A stretch of DNA of 14,709 bases from CAIVAT01 sp037131145 (GTDB lineage Bacteria; Bacteroidota; Bacteroidia; Bacteroidales; FEN-979), in assembly GCA_037131145.1 (NCBI GenBank), contig JBAXRP010000098.1, forward strand, positions 1 to 14,709, given 5' to 3'. A program made the position numbers and the translations under genes. Under the pieces are notes generated by a model. That model was not told where the DNA came from. It saw only the letters and a list, made by a program, of their open reading frames with translations, and did not search any database. Shown one piece after another: positions 1 through 7,503 of this stretch (position 1 is its first letter; each line of letters starts with the position of its first letter).

Positions 1-45
1 TGCCAGGTTTTTCTGCACCACCTTGTTGTTATGAGTTGACCACAT
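1..45 (-). CDS. possible 5' end of a leftward gene, cut by the window edge
   Basis: An ATG on the minus strand at 45-43 opens a frame that stays open for 15 codons to the edge (MWSTHNNKVVQKNLA). The peptide has a plausible protein composition, but 15 residues are too few to assign a family. The ATG overlaps the stop of a tiny upstream ORF in a TAATG arrangement. I see no convincing promoter. It may be a real gene start or a chance frame; the adjoining sequence would decide. Confidence 0.3.
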   Translation of the reverse strand, partial: MWSTHNNKVVQKNLA

Positions 46-427
46 TATTTAAATTTGATTTCGTTTCGCATGCTCCTTTTTATTTCTCTTCCTTGCCATT
101 GAACCAAGGGTTTGCAAGTCTGCTTCCAATTTTATCATCTTTACCGATTGACCGGATTCTCATTTCCGACGATCCATACTTCCGGTTCCATTCTCCTCCT
201 TTAACCGGCATTCATCTTCTTCATGCCATTCATCAGATAAAAATTCCCGCAATTTCATCGCTCACCTGATTTAGATCCGAAAAATTAACTTTCACTGCAA
301 AGTTTCTGGTACGCAAAGAACTTTCAATTATTTGGAAAGATTTGGCTGTTTTCAACTGCGTTGTAAAAATTAATTTAGCTTTTCGGAATATTCTCAATTA
401 TTTACTAAAAGCGATGATTATAAACTT
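46..427. other. gene-poor left flank with short overlapping minus-strand ORFs
   Basis: No gene can be called with confidence here. The minus strand is purine-rich, with many Glu, Lys and Arg codons, as in Bacteroidota coding strands, but it breaks into short frames. One is a 32-residue ORF at 160-258 (starts MKLREF). Another is a 43-residue ORF at 80-211 (starts MPVKGG, ends NGKEEK). A third is an 8-residue ORF at 45-71 with GGAG upstream. This may be a decayed gene, a small-protein region, or nothing. The part from about 270 to 427 should contain the promoter and leader of the TonB receptor, but I found no clean TAnnTTTG element there. Confidence 0.3.
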
Positions 428-2767
428 ATGTGGAAAATATTTGTTAATTGCATGGCAATACACATGTTGTGTGTTGCCACAACAACCCAGTCGCAAACTT
501 TGTCAGGGCTGGTCTTCGAAATTGATAACAATGGACATAAGAGCGGGCTTCCCGGCGTGAATCTTTTTTGGCTTGGCACAACTCAGGGAACATCGTCAGA
601 TATGTCTGGAAAATTCAAACTGAACCGGCTTTCAGGGGAGAAATCAAGGCTGGTTGTCAGTCTGATGGGCTATCAACAGGATACTATTCTTGTTTCGTCA
701 GGAAAGACCAGAATTGAAATCGGCATGAAACCAGCGGCAAGGGATCTCTCAGAAGTCCAGATCACGGGAAAACAAGATAATACCTTTATCTCCAGGTTGA
801 AAACACAGGCTACAACAGTGATTTCTACCGGGGAACTTCAACGGGCTGCCTGTTGTAATCTTGCAGAGAGTTTTGAAACCAATGCTTCAGTTGATGTATC
901 CTATTCCGATGCCATTTCCGGCGCCCGCCAGATTCAACTACTTGGACTTTCCGGCATTTACAGTCAGATAATGACGGAAAATGTGCCTCTCATCAGAGGA
1001 TTAGCAACTCCGTTTGGACTGAGCTACATACCGGGTTCATGGATGGAGTCAATCCAGATTGCGAAGGGAACATCCTCGGTTGTTCAGGGTTACGAATCGG
1101 TTACAGGACAAATAAATGTTGAATACAAAAAACCGGAAACCAGCGAAAAATTTTTCCTGAACCTTTTCGGCAATAGCAACCTGCGGTTTGAAGCCAATGC
1201 CGATGGCGCGGTAAAAATCAACGATAAACTCAGTACCTCGCTCCTTGTTCATGCGGCGACTTCACAATATAAATTTGACAGGAATAATGATGGGTTTATG
1301 GATATGCCCAAAATCACCACTATAACAGCTATGAACCGCTGGGATTATATCAATCCTGGAAAATGGGTTTCCCGCTTTGGCTTCAAATACCTGTACGAAG
1401 ATCGTAACGGCGGTCAGATGGCTTTTAATAAAAGCGACTGGAACACAGATACTGCCGGTATCACCAACGATTCGAAGAAATACGGAATTGGGATAAAGAC
1501 CAACAGGCTGGAGACATTCTGGAAAAACGGAATTTTCATGGGAGCAACCGGAAAATCAAGTCTTGGACTTATTCTTTCAGGTATCAATCACCAACAGGAT
1601 GGATTTTATGGCATTAACCTTTATCATGGACATGAACAGAACTTTAATGCAAATCTGATCTTCACTACATCGTTCAGCGAAAACAAACACCGCATTTCTG
1701 CCGGCGCAAGTTATTTTATTGATGATTACAGCGAAAACTTTATACAGACCCGGTTGAAATACCGTTACCAAACGCTTCCGCCCGATTCAACGCCTACAGA
1801 CGCCGACAAATTCACTCTCGTTGGCGATTCGGTCTTCACCTATCTTATGGATCGGAATGAATGGAACGCAGGAGCCTTTTTTGAATATACCTTTGATTTG
1901 TGTGGCAAATTTGCGCTGATCGCCGGTGTGCGCGGTGATTATAACAGTCGTTTCGGCTACTATTTAACGCCTCGGCTGCACATCCGGGTAAACCCTTCCA
2001 AAACGACAACAATCCGAGCATCCATTGGAAAAGGCTATCGTTCGCCCAATCTACTTGCCGAAAACAGCGCGGTTTTTGTGAGCCAACGCGTACTTAATTT
2101 TGCTCCCGACCTGGGCAATGAGGAGGCATGGAACTACGGGCTAAATTTTACCTGGCAATTCACCCTTTTCAACGAGAAAGCAGAATTATCTCTCGACGCC
2201 TATCGCACCAGTTTCGTAAATCAGATTATTGTTGATCAGGACAGCATGCCCACGGCTCTTTTCTTCTATAACCTCAACGGAAAGTCATACTCCAACAGCC
2301 TCCAGGCGCAGTTTACCTTTTCGCCGGTTAAACGTTTTACAATCACTACTGCCTTTAGGTACAATGATGTAAAGGTAACAGAGGGTGGGGTGTTGCATCA
2401 GAAGGCGATGGTAAATCAGTATAAGGGATTGCTTTCTCTCGGTTATGCAACGAAATTCGAAAAATGGAAATTTGACGTCACCGGACAGCTCAATGGACCC
2501 GCAAGGATTCCCGATACACAGAAGATGCCTTCATTTTTACAGCGACAGGAATGGTCGCCGATTTGGTTTAATCTTCTGGGACAGGTGACGAAAAAGTTTA
2601 AACATTTTGACGTTTATATCGGAGGCGAGAACCTTACCAACTTCCGCCAGTTAGATCCAATTGCCGAATACTGGAAACCATATCATACTCATTTTGACGC
2701 CTCTATGGCATGGGGACCCATTGTTGGAATTACGGTATATGCCGGAATAAGAATGAAGATAAAGTAA
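428..2767 (+). CDS. TonB-dependent outer membrane receptor, probable metal (copper-type) uptake
   Basis: A 779-residue outer-membrane beta-barrel receptor driven by TonB. A short hydrophobic N-terminus (about residues 1-22) acts as signal peptide. It is followed by a CarboxypepD_reg-like beta-sandwich (about 24-107), typical of Bacteroidota receptors. A plug domain follows (about 120-225) with the conserved stretch LAESFETNASVDV and an adjacent Cys pair, C142-C143. The rest is a barrel rich in aromatic and polar strands, with TonB-dependent-receptor features such as GKGYRSPNLLAENS and GGENLTNF near the end. Length is normal for the family. It lies 29 bases upstream of a secreted HMA-domain gene, almost certainly in the same transcript, which suggests a heavy-metal substrate such as copper. 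That substrate is inference; a siderophore or other ligand cannot be excluded. The ATG at 428 is chosen because it precedes the signal peptide. Confidence 0.9.
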   Translation: MWKIFVNCMAIHMLCVATTTQSQTLSGLVFEIDNNGHKSGLPGVNLFWLGTTQGTSSDMSGKFKLNRLSGEKSRLVVSLMGYQQDTILVSSGKTRIEIGMKPAARDLSEVQITGKQDNTFISRLKTQATTVISTGELQRAACCNLAESFETNASVDVSYSDAISGARQIQLLGLSGIYSQIMTENVPLIRGLATPFGLSYIPGSWMESIQIAKGTSSVVQGYESVTGQINVEYKKPETSEKFFLNLFGNSNLRFEANADGAVKINDKLSTSLLVHAATSQYKFDRNNDGFMDMPKITTITAMNRWDYINPGKWVSRFGFKYLYEDRNGGQMAFNKSDWNTDTAGITNDSKKYGIGIKTNRLETFWKNGIFMGATGKSSLGLILSGINHQQDGFYGINLYHGHEQNFNANLIFTTSFSENKHRISAGASYFIDDYSENFIQTRLKYRYQTLPPDSTPTDADKFTLVGDSVFTYLMDRNEWNAGAFFEYTFDLCGKFALIAGVRGDYNSRFGYYLTPRLHIRVNPSKTTTIRASIGKGYRSPNLLAENSAVFVSQRVLNFAPDLGNEEAWNYGLNFTWQFTLFNEKAELSLDAYRTSFVNQIIVDQDSMPTALFFYNLNGKSYSNSLQAQFTFSPVKRFTITTAFRYNDVKVTEGGVLHQKAMVNQYKGLLSLGYATKFEKWKFDVTGQLNGPARIPDTQKMPSFLQRQEWSPIWFNLLGQVTKKFKHFDVYIGGENLTNFRQLDPIAEYWKPYHTHFDASMAWGPIVGITVYAGIRMKIK

Positions 2768-2796
2768 ATTATTAACGGAAATTAGAAATTAAAAAC

Positions 2797-3159
2797 ATGA
2801 AGACAATTAAATTTTTCCTTCCATTATTGATGGTTATCGTTACAGGAATGGCATTCAATATGCAAGCCTTTTCACAGGATAAAAAAGTTGAAACAATTAA
2901 AATCAAGACCTCGGCAGTGTGTGGTCAATGCAAAGATCGTATTGAAAACGGACTTGCTTATGAAAAAGGGGTAAAGGATGTGGTTCTGGACGTTGATACA
3001 AAGATGGTAACAATTAAGTATAACACTAAAAGTACATCTCCTGAGGAACTGCGAAAGAAGATTTCGAAACTGGGGTACGACGCCGATGAGATTCCGTGCG
3101 ACACTGTGGCATATAAAAAATTACCTGCCTGCTGCAAAAAGGATGCGCCAAAGCATTAA
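2797..3159 (+). CDS. secreted heavy-metal-associated (HMA) domain protein
   Basis: A 120-residue protein with an N-terminal signal peptide (Lys-rich start, hydrophobic core, likely cleavage near AFSQ at about residue 27). A single ferredoxin-like HMA fold follows (about 33-100). The metal site is C42-G-Q-C45, the CxxC of the HMA loop but without the classical GMxC lead-in. The fold shows the expected order of strand, CxxC helix (KDRIENGL), strand (VVLDVDTKMVTIKY), helix (SPEELRKKISKLGY) and strand. A Cys at about residue 102 and a Cys pair in the tail (ACCKK) could add metal ligands. It probably binds Cu(I) or a related soft metal in the periplasm and may pass it to or from the receptor upstream. 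It is not a P-type ATPase domain fragment: the protein is complete and secreted. Confidence 0.85.
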   Translation: MKTIKFFLPLLMVIVTGMAFNMQAFSQDKKVETIKIKTSAVCGQCKDRIENGLAYEKGVKDVVLDVDTKMVTIKYNTKSTSPEELRKKISKLGYDADEIPCDTVAYKKLPACCKKDAPKH

Positions 3160-3167
3160 TCTGCTTT
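3150..3167 (+). terminator. weak hairpin at the 3' end of the HMA gene
   Basis: AAAGCA and TGCTTT form a 6-bp stem with a 6-base loop, spanning the stop codon of the HMA gene. The T-run after it is short and interrupted, so this is at best a weak terminator of the receptor/HMA transcript. Confidence 0.25.
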
Positions 3168-3275
3168 ATTACTGAAAAGTGATGGGGTACAATTTTTTCC
3201 CTCGGATTTGTGTCAAAGTTTTATTTTAAATTGTGAATATAATAACAAAGTTAATAATATAACAATAAGAAATTG

Positions 3276-3283
3276 TAATTTTG
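3276..3283 (+). promoter_or_regulatory. candidate Bacteroidota -7 element for the hydrogenase cluster
   Basis: TAATTTTG matches the Bacteroidota -7 consensus TAnnTTTG exactly and lies in the AT-rich gap before the hydrogenase genes. No good TTG -33 element is seen at the usual spacing, only GTTAAT-like sequence. Transcription would start near 3290 and leave a leader of about 125 bases. In AT-rich DNA a match by chance is quite possible. Confidence 0.4.
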
Positions 3284-3342
3284 CCGCGAAGTATTAGTGA
3301 AGTCTAATTGGATTTTCACCTGGTCAATAAATATATTTTTGA

Positions 3343-3379
3343 GTGATCGCCTATAATTATTGTGAAATCGGCGTATCAC
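3343..3379 (+). promoter_or_regulatory. bulged hairpin in the hydrogenase leader
   Basis: GTGATCGCC (3343-3351) pairs with GGCG-T-ATCAC (3370-3379). This gives a 9-bp stem with one bulged T and an 18-base AT-rich loop, ending 34 bases before the first hydrogenase gene. It could be an RNA structure in the leader or an operator-like DNA palindrome. The loop region contains TTGTGAA (3360-3366), which resembles a Rex half-site, but there is no proper second half-site. Confidence 0.4.
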
Positions 3380-3413
3380 CGACTTTATAAAAATATTTAC
3401 ATTAACCCACATT

Positions 3414-3812
3414 ATGGAAAAAATCAAATCCCTGTCCGATCTAAAAATGATGCAGGAAAGTCTTAGCGCCAAAATAAACCGGCGCGAAAAGATCAATAAT
3501 TCTGATTCCCAGATTCAGGTCAAAGTCGCAATGGCTACTTGCGGTATTGCATCTGGCGCAAGAGAAGTTATGGAAGTATTCGTTGAAGAATTTACCAAAC
3601 GGAATATTGACGCAGTTGTTACTCAAACCGGTTGCATGGGTTATTGCTACGCCGAACCTACTGTTGAAATCACCATGCCCGGCGTTGAACCAATCACCTT
3701 TGGTTATGTGGATTTAAAAAAAGCCAGTAAAATCATTGACAAGTATATCCTTAATAACGAGCTTGTTGATGGTATCATTCCGGTTAATTACGAAACGATT
3801 GACATACAATAA
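3414..3812 (+). CDS. small ferredoxin-like (thioredoxin-fold) hydrogenase subunit, HndB type
   Basis: A 132-residue protein with a thioredoxin-like [2Fe-2S] ferredoxin fold (about residues 36-115), like HndB of the Desulfovibrio NADP-reducing hydrogenase. It probably serves as an accessory subunit of the complex. The second Cys pair is intact (C74-MGY-C78 in the TGCMGYC motif). At the first pair only C43 is present: the position five residues on is G48 (TCGIASGAREVM), so only three of the usual four ligands exist. From memory, this TCGIA(A/S)GAR form is common in this subfamily, so it is probably not damage. The N-terminal 35 residues form a charged helical extension. The gene starts the hydrogenase cluster, 17 bases before the flavoprotein gene. 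Cluster content is unproven. Confidence 0.85.
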   Translation: MEKIKSLSDLKMMQESLSAKINRREKINNSDSQIQVKVAMATCGIASGAREVMEVFVEEFTKRNIDAVVTQTGCMGYCYAEPTVEITMPGVEPITFGYVDLKKASKIIDKYILNNELVDGIIPVNYETIDIQ

Positions 3813-3829
3813 AATCCGAAAAAATTCAG

Positions 3830-5623
3830 ATGGGAAAGATTAAATATCATATACTTGTTTGCGGCGGAACAGCTTGTCAAGCCTCAAAAAGCGAAGAAAT
3901 TCTGAAGAATTTCAAAGAACTTATTAAAGCAAAAGGACTTGAAACTGAAGTTCAGGCTATTCAAACCGGCTGTTTTGGATTCTGCGAAAACGGTCCTATT
4001 GTAAAAATGATGCCTGATAATACTTTCTATACAAAGGTCACACCAGAGGATTGTTCTGAAATCATTGATAAACATATTATAAATGGAAAAAAGGTTGACC
4101 GCCTGCTTTATGTGAACCGGGAAACGAATGAATCCATCGGTGATTCCATGCACAAGGGTTTTCATAAGAAACAAATCAGGATTGCTCTGCGGAACTGCGG
4201 GTTTATCAACCCTGAAAACATTGATGAATACATTGCCCGCTACGGTTATCAGGCGCTTGGCAAGGTTCTGACTGAGCTCACCCCGGAAGCCACGATTGAG
4301 ATTATAAAGAAATCCGGTTTACGCGGACGTGGCGGCGGTGGTTTTCCAACCGGACTAAAGTGGGAAATAACACGCGCGGTAAAATCCGATAAAAAATATG
4401 TGGTTTGCAATGCCGACGAGGGCGACCCCGGCGCATTCATGGATCGTTCGGTGCTGGAAGGCGATCCGCATACCGTTCTGGAAGCCATGGCAATCAATGG
4501 TTATTGTACCGGCGCAGACCAGGGTGTGATTTACATCCGGGCCGAATACCCTCTTGCTGTGGAGCGTCTCAAAATCGCCATGAAACAGGCTAGGGAATAT
4601 GGACTACTCGGCAAAGACATTCTGGGCTGCGGGTTCAACTTTGATATCGAAATCCGATATGGCGCAGGCGCCTTTGTTTGCGGCGAAGAAACGGCGTTGA
4701 TCCATTCAATGGAAGGCCTTCGGGGAGAACCTACCGTAAAACCGCCATTCCCTTCGGAATCGGGTTTTTTCGGTAAACCAACCAATGTGAATAATGTAGA
4801 AACCTACGCCAATATACCTCCAATCATCATGAAAGGTTCCGACTGGTTTTCAGACATTGGAACAGAAAAATCAAAAGGAACCAAGGTTTTTGCACTTGCA
4901 GGTAAAATAAATAATGTTGGTTTGATTGAAGTCCCAATGGGCGTTACTTTGCGTGAAGTCATTTATGAAATCGGCGGCGGAATCAGGAATGGACGAAAAT
5001 TCAAGGCTGCACAAACCGGGGGACCATCTTGCGGTATGCTTACCGAAAAGCACCTCGATACACCTATTGATTATGATAACCTCATTGCCGCAGGCTCGAT
5101 GATGGGCTCAGGCGGTATGATCGTGATGGACGAAGACGATTGTATGGTGGGAATGGCAAAATTCTATCTTGAATTTACCGTTGAAGAATCCTGCGGAAAA
5201 TGTTCTCCCTGCCGTATTGGCAACAAAAGGCTATTTGAGACGCTCGAAAAGATTACACAGGGACATGCTATTGCCGAAGACCTTGATAAACTGAGAAACC
5301 TTAGTAATGTTATCAAAGATACTTCTCTATGCGGTCTTGGGCAAACTTCTCCAAACCCCGTTCTTTCATCTATGGATAATTTTTACCATGAATACCTTGA
5401 ACACGTGCATAATAAGAAATGCAGGGCTGGAAATTGCAAATCGCTTATGCAATATCTTATCATTGCCGAAAACTGTATCGGATGTACGCTTTGCGCCAGA
5501 AACTGTCCGGTTGATGCTATTGCCGGGGAACGAAAACAAGCTCATATAATTGATCAGGAAAAATGTATCAAGTGCGGCGCCTGCATGGAGAAATGTAAAT
5601 TCAACGCGATTTTTATCAACTAA
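3830..5623 (+). CDS. hydB: bifurcating [FeFe] hydrogenase flavoprotein subunit (NuoF-like, HydB/HndC)
   Basis: A 597-residue NADH-binding flavoprotein. In order: an N-terminal thioredoxin-like [2Fe-2S] domain (C11, C16, C48, C52), the NuoF core with the glycine-rich FMN/NAD(P)H loop GLRGRGGGGFPTG from residue 163, the SLBB-like middle, the NuoF [4Fe-4S] site (C455, C458, C461 and C501), and a C-terminal 2x[4Fe-4S] ferredoxin domain (C549/C552/C555/C559 and C579/C582/C585/C589). All expected ligands are present, and length and domain order fit HydB/HndC. It oxidises or reduces NAD(P)H at FMN and passes electrons through the iron-sulfur chain to the H-cluster subunit and ferredoxin. In characterised complexes the flavin is the bifurcation site. 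It acts in the cytoplasm. The next gene starts 13 bases after the stop, so co-transcription is expected. Confidence 0.95.
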   Translation: MGKIKYHILVCGGTACQASKSEEILKNFKELIKAKGLETEVQAIQTGCFGFCENGPIVKMMPDNTFYTKVTPEDCSEIIDKHIINGKKVDRLLYVNRETNESIGDSMHKGFHKKQIRIALRNCGFINPENIDEYIARYGYQALGKVLTELTPEATIEIIKKSGLRGRGGGGFPTGLKWEITRAVKSDKKYVVCNADEGDPGAFMDRSVLEGDPHTVLEAMAINGYCTGADQGVIYIRAEYPLAVERLKIAMKQAREYGLLGKDILGCGFNFDIEIRYGAGAFVCGEETALIHSMEGLRGEPTVKPPFPSESGFFGKPTNVNNVETYANIPPIIMKGSDWFSDIGTEKSKGTKVFALAGKINNVGLIEVPMGVTLREVIYEIGGGIRNGRKFKAAQTGGPSCGMLTEKHLDTPIDYDNLIAAGSMMGSGGMIVMDEDDCMVGMAKFYLEFTVEESCGKCSPCRIGNKRLFETLEKITQGHAIAEDLDKLRNLSNVIKDTSLCGLGQTSPNPVLSSMDNFYHEYLEHVHNKKCRAGNCKSLMQYLIIAENCIGCTLCARNCPVDAIAGERKQAHIIDQEKCIKCGACMEKCKFNAIFIN

Positions 5624-5636
5624 TCACTCAGAATTC

Positions 5637-7409
5637 ATGGAAATGGTAAAACTGACCATTGACGGCAAACCCGTTGAGGTCGAAAAAAATACAACGATAT
5701 TAAAAGCAGCCAGAATAATTGGCATTGATATACCTACCCTTTGTTACTTTCAGCTTAAAGATCTCGACATTGAAAACCGTCCCGGCGGATGCCGCATTTG
5801 TGTGGTTGAAGTTTCTGGACGACGTAACCTCGCTCCTGCCTGTTGTACCAATGTAACTCAGGGTATGGTTGTTAACACCCACTCGATAAGGGTATTGAAC
5901 GCTCGCCGAACCGTGCTGGAGCTCATACTCTCCGATCATCCTGCTGAATGCCTTACCTGTGCCAAATCCGGAAATTGTGAGCTCCAGACTATGGCACAGC
6001 AACTTGGCGTCCGGGAGATACCCTTTCAGGGTGAACAGTCGAAGTATCGCAAAGATACCTCGCCTGCAATCATCAGGGATGTTGACAAATGCATTATGTG
6101 CAGGCGGTGCGAAATGATGTGTAACGACGTTCAAACGGTAGGCGCACTTTCTGCCGTCAACAGAGGTTTTATGGCAGTGGTAGCTACGGCGTTTGAGATG
6201 AATCTGGAAAAATCTCCCTGTACTTACTGCGGACAGTGTGTTTCAGTCTGTCCTACCGGCGCACTGACCGAAGTTGACCACTCGCGCAATGTGATCAATG
6301 CGCTTGCTGATCCTGCTAAAACAGTCGTTGTTCAAACAGCGCCTGCTGTCCGCGCCGCACTTGGAGAAGAATTTGGCCTCGCGCCAGGCGCTCTTGTAAC
6401 GGGTAAGATGGTCGCAGCTCTACGACGTCTTGGATTTAACTACGTGTTCGACACCGATTTTGCTGCCGACCTGACTATTATGGAAGAAGGAAGCGAATTA
6501 CTCGACCGTCTTACCCGTTACCTCAAGGGCGATAAGGATGTGAAACTGCCTATTCTTACCTCATGCTGTCCCGGCTGGGTCAACTTCTTTGAACACAACT
6601 TCCCCGACCTGATGGATGTTCCATCAACAGCAAAATCACCACAACAGATGTTTGGTCCTATTGCAAAGGAATACTTTGGGAAAAAACTTGGGATTGAGCG
6701 AAAAGATATGATCGTGGTTTCGATTATGCCGTGTCTTGCCAAGAAATATGAATGTCAACGTGATGAGTTTAAAGTGAATGGCGACCCGGATGTGAACTTT
6801 TCACTTTCAACACGTGAACTTGCGCATCTAATCAAGCTTGCCAACATTGATTTCAAAAGTTTGCCTGACGAGGATTTTGACAATCCGCTTGGCGCATCTA
6901 CCGGCGCCGCTGTTATTTTCGGAAATACAGGTGGCGTTATTGAAGCTGCCTGCCGCACGGCGTATGAACTTTATACAGGTAAAAAACTGGAAAAAGTTGA
7001 ATTCAACGAGTTAAGGGGATTGGAAAATATCCGGCATGCCACACTTGATTTTAACGGATTACCCATCAATATAGGCATTGCACACGGACTTGGCAATGCC
7101 AGAAAACTTCTTGAAGATGTTCAGGCTGGCACGAGTCAGTTCCATGCCATTGAGATTATGGCATGTCCGGGAGGTTGTATCGGCGGCGGCGGTCAGCCAT
7201 TTCATCACGGCGATTCAGAGATTATCAAGCAGCGCGCCGCAGCCCTTTACAGTGAAGACGACGGAAAGACCATCCGGAAATCTCATGAAAATCCTTTTAT
7301 CATCGAATTGTATAAAGAGTTTCTCGGTAAACCACTTAGCGAAAAATCCCACCATCTGCTCCATACACATTATTTTGATAAGAGCGCGGGAACGTTTGTG
7401 GAGGAGTAA
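5637..7409 (+). CDS. hydA: [FeFe] hydrogenase catalytic subunit (group A3, HydA/HndD)
   Basis: A 590-residue H-cluster enzyme that reduces protons or oxidises H2. Domains in order: plant-type [2Fe-2S] (C36, C52, C55, C69), His-Cys [4Fe-4S] (H101, C105, C108, C114), a two-cluster ferredoxin domain (C152/C155/C158/C162 and C195/C198/C201/C205), then the H domain. All three H-cluster signatures are intact: L1 TSCCPGW with proton-relay C310 and ligand C311, L2 MPCLAKKYECQR with C366, and L3 MACPGGCIGGGGQP with C510 and C514. The enzyme should therefore be active once matured; HydE, HydF and HydG are not in this window. There is no extra C-terminal [2Fe-2S] domain as I recall for Thermotoga HydA; size and layout match HndD. 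The start at 5637 is preferred because VKLTIDGKPVEV begins the [2Fe-2S] fold just after it. An alternative ATG lies at 5643. An upstream in-frame extension would overlap hydB and has no domain. Confidence 0.96.
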   Translation: MEMVKLTIDGKPVEVEKNTTILKAARIIGIDIPTLCYFQLKDLDIENRPGGCRICVVEVSGRRNLAPACCTNVTQGMVVNTHSIRVLNARRTVLELILSDHPAECLTCAKSGNCELQTMAQQLGVREIPFQGEQSKYRKDTSPAIIRDVDKCIMCRRCEMMCNDVQTVGALSAVNRGFMAVVATAFEMNLEKSPCTYCGQCVSVCPTGALTEVDHSRNVINALADPAKTVVVQTAPAVRAALGEEFGLAPGALVTGKMVAALRRLGFNYVFDTDFAADLTIMEEGSELLDRLTRYLKGDKDVKLPILTSCCPGWVNFFEHNFPDLMDVPSTAKSPQQMFGPIAKEYFGKKLGIERKDMIVVSIMPCLAKKYECQRDEFKVNGDPDVNFSLSTRELAHLIKLANIDFKSLPDEDFDNPLGASTGAAVIFGNTGGVIEAACRTAYELYTGKKLEKVEFNELRGLENIRHATLDFNGLPINIGIAHGLGNARKLLEDVQAGTSQFHAIEIMACPGGCIGGGGQPFHHGDSEIIKQRAAALYSEDDGKTIRKSHENPFIIELYKEFLGKPLSEKSHHLLHTHYFDKSAGTFVEE

Positions 7410-7470
7410 AATTAAAGAGCGAAACAACACCAGGATTTAATATGGTGGCCAAATCAAAAAATGAAAACCC

Positions 7471-7503
7471 TGGCTCCGTAGGAGCCAAATATTGTTAGAT
7501 ATT
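7471..7503. repeat. REP-like palindrome with GTA loop between hydA and hydC
   Basis: TGGCTCC (7471-7477) and GGAGCCA (7481-7487) form a perfect 7-bp stem around the triloop GTA, followed by AAATATTGTTAGATATT. The stem-GTA-stem plus TATTG-TAGA tail resembles a short interspersed palindrome I recall from Bacteroidota intergenic regions. Only one copy is in this window, so its repeat nature cannot be shown here. It sits in the 94-base gap between hydA and hydC and could trim, pause or protect the transcript. Confidence 0.5.

Noticed and set aside
36..269. 77-codon plus-strand ORF from a TTG start
   Set aside because: The product is a Ser/Pro/Leu/Ile-rich string with no motif, as expected from reading opposite a purine-rich strand.
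3231..3250. Full Rex operator
   Set aside because: Only the left half TTGTGAA fits; the right half AACAAAG agrees at about three of seven positions with the expected TTCACAA.
5550..5636. N-terminal extension of hydA overlapping hydB
   Set aside because: The extra 29 codons repeat the hydB 3' end in another frame; the [2Fe-2S] fold begins just after 5637.
5700..6134. 144-codon minus-strand ORF opposite hydA
   Set aside because: It lies wholly inside the well-supported hydA cluster-binding domains and shows no family features.
7442..7498. 18-codon ORF across the palindrome before hydC
   Set aside because: It is very short, passes through the inverted repeat and has no support beyond an ATG and a stop.
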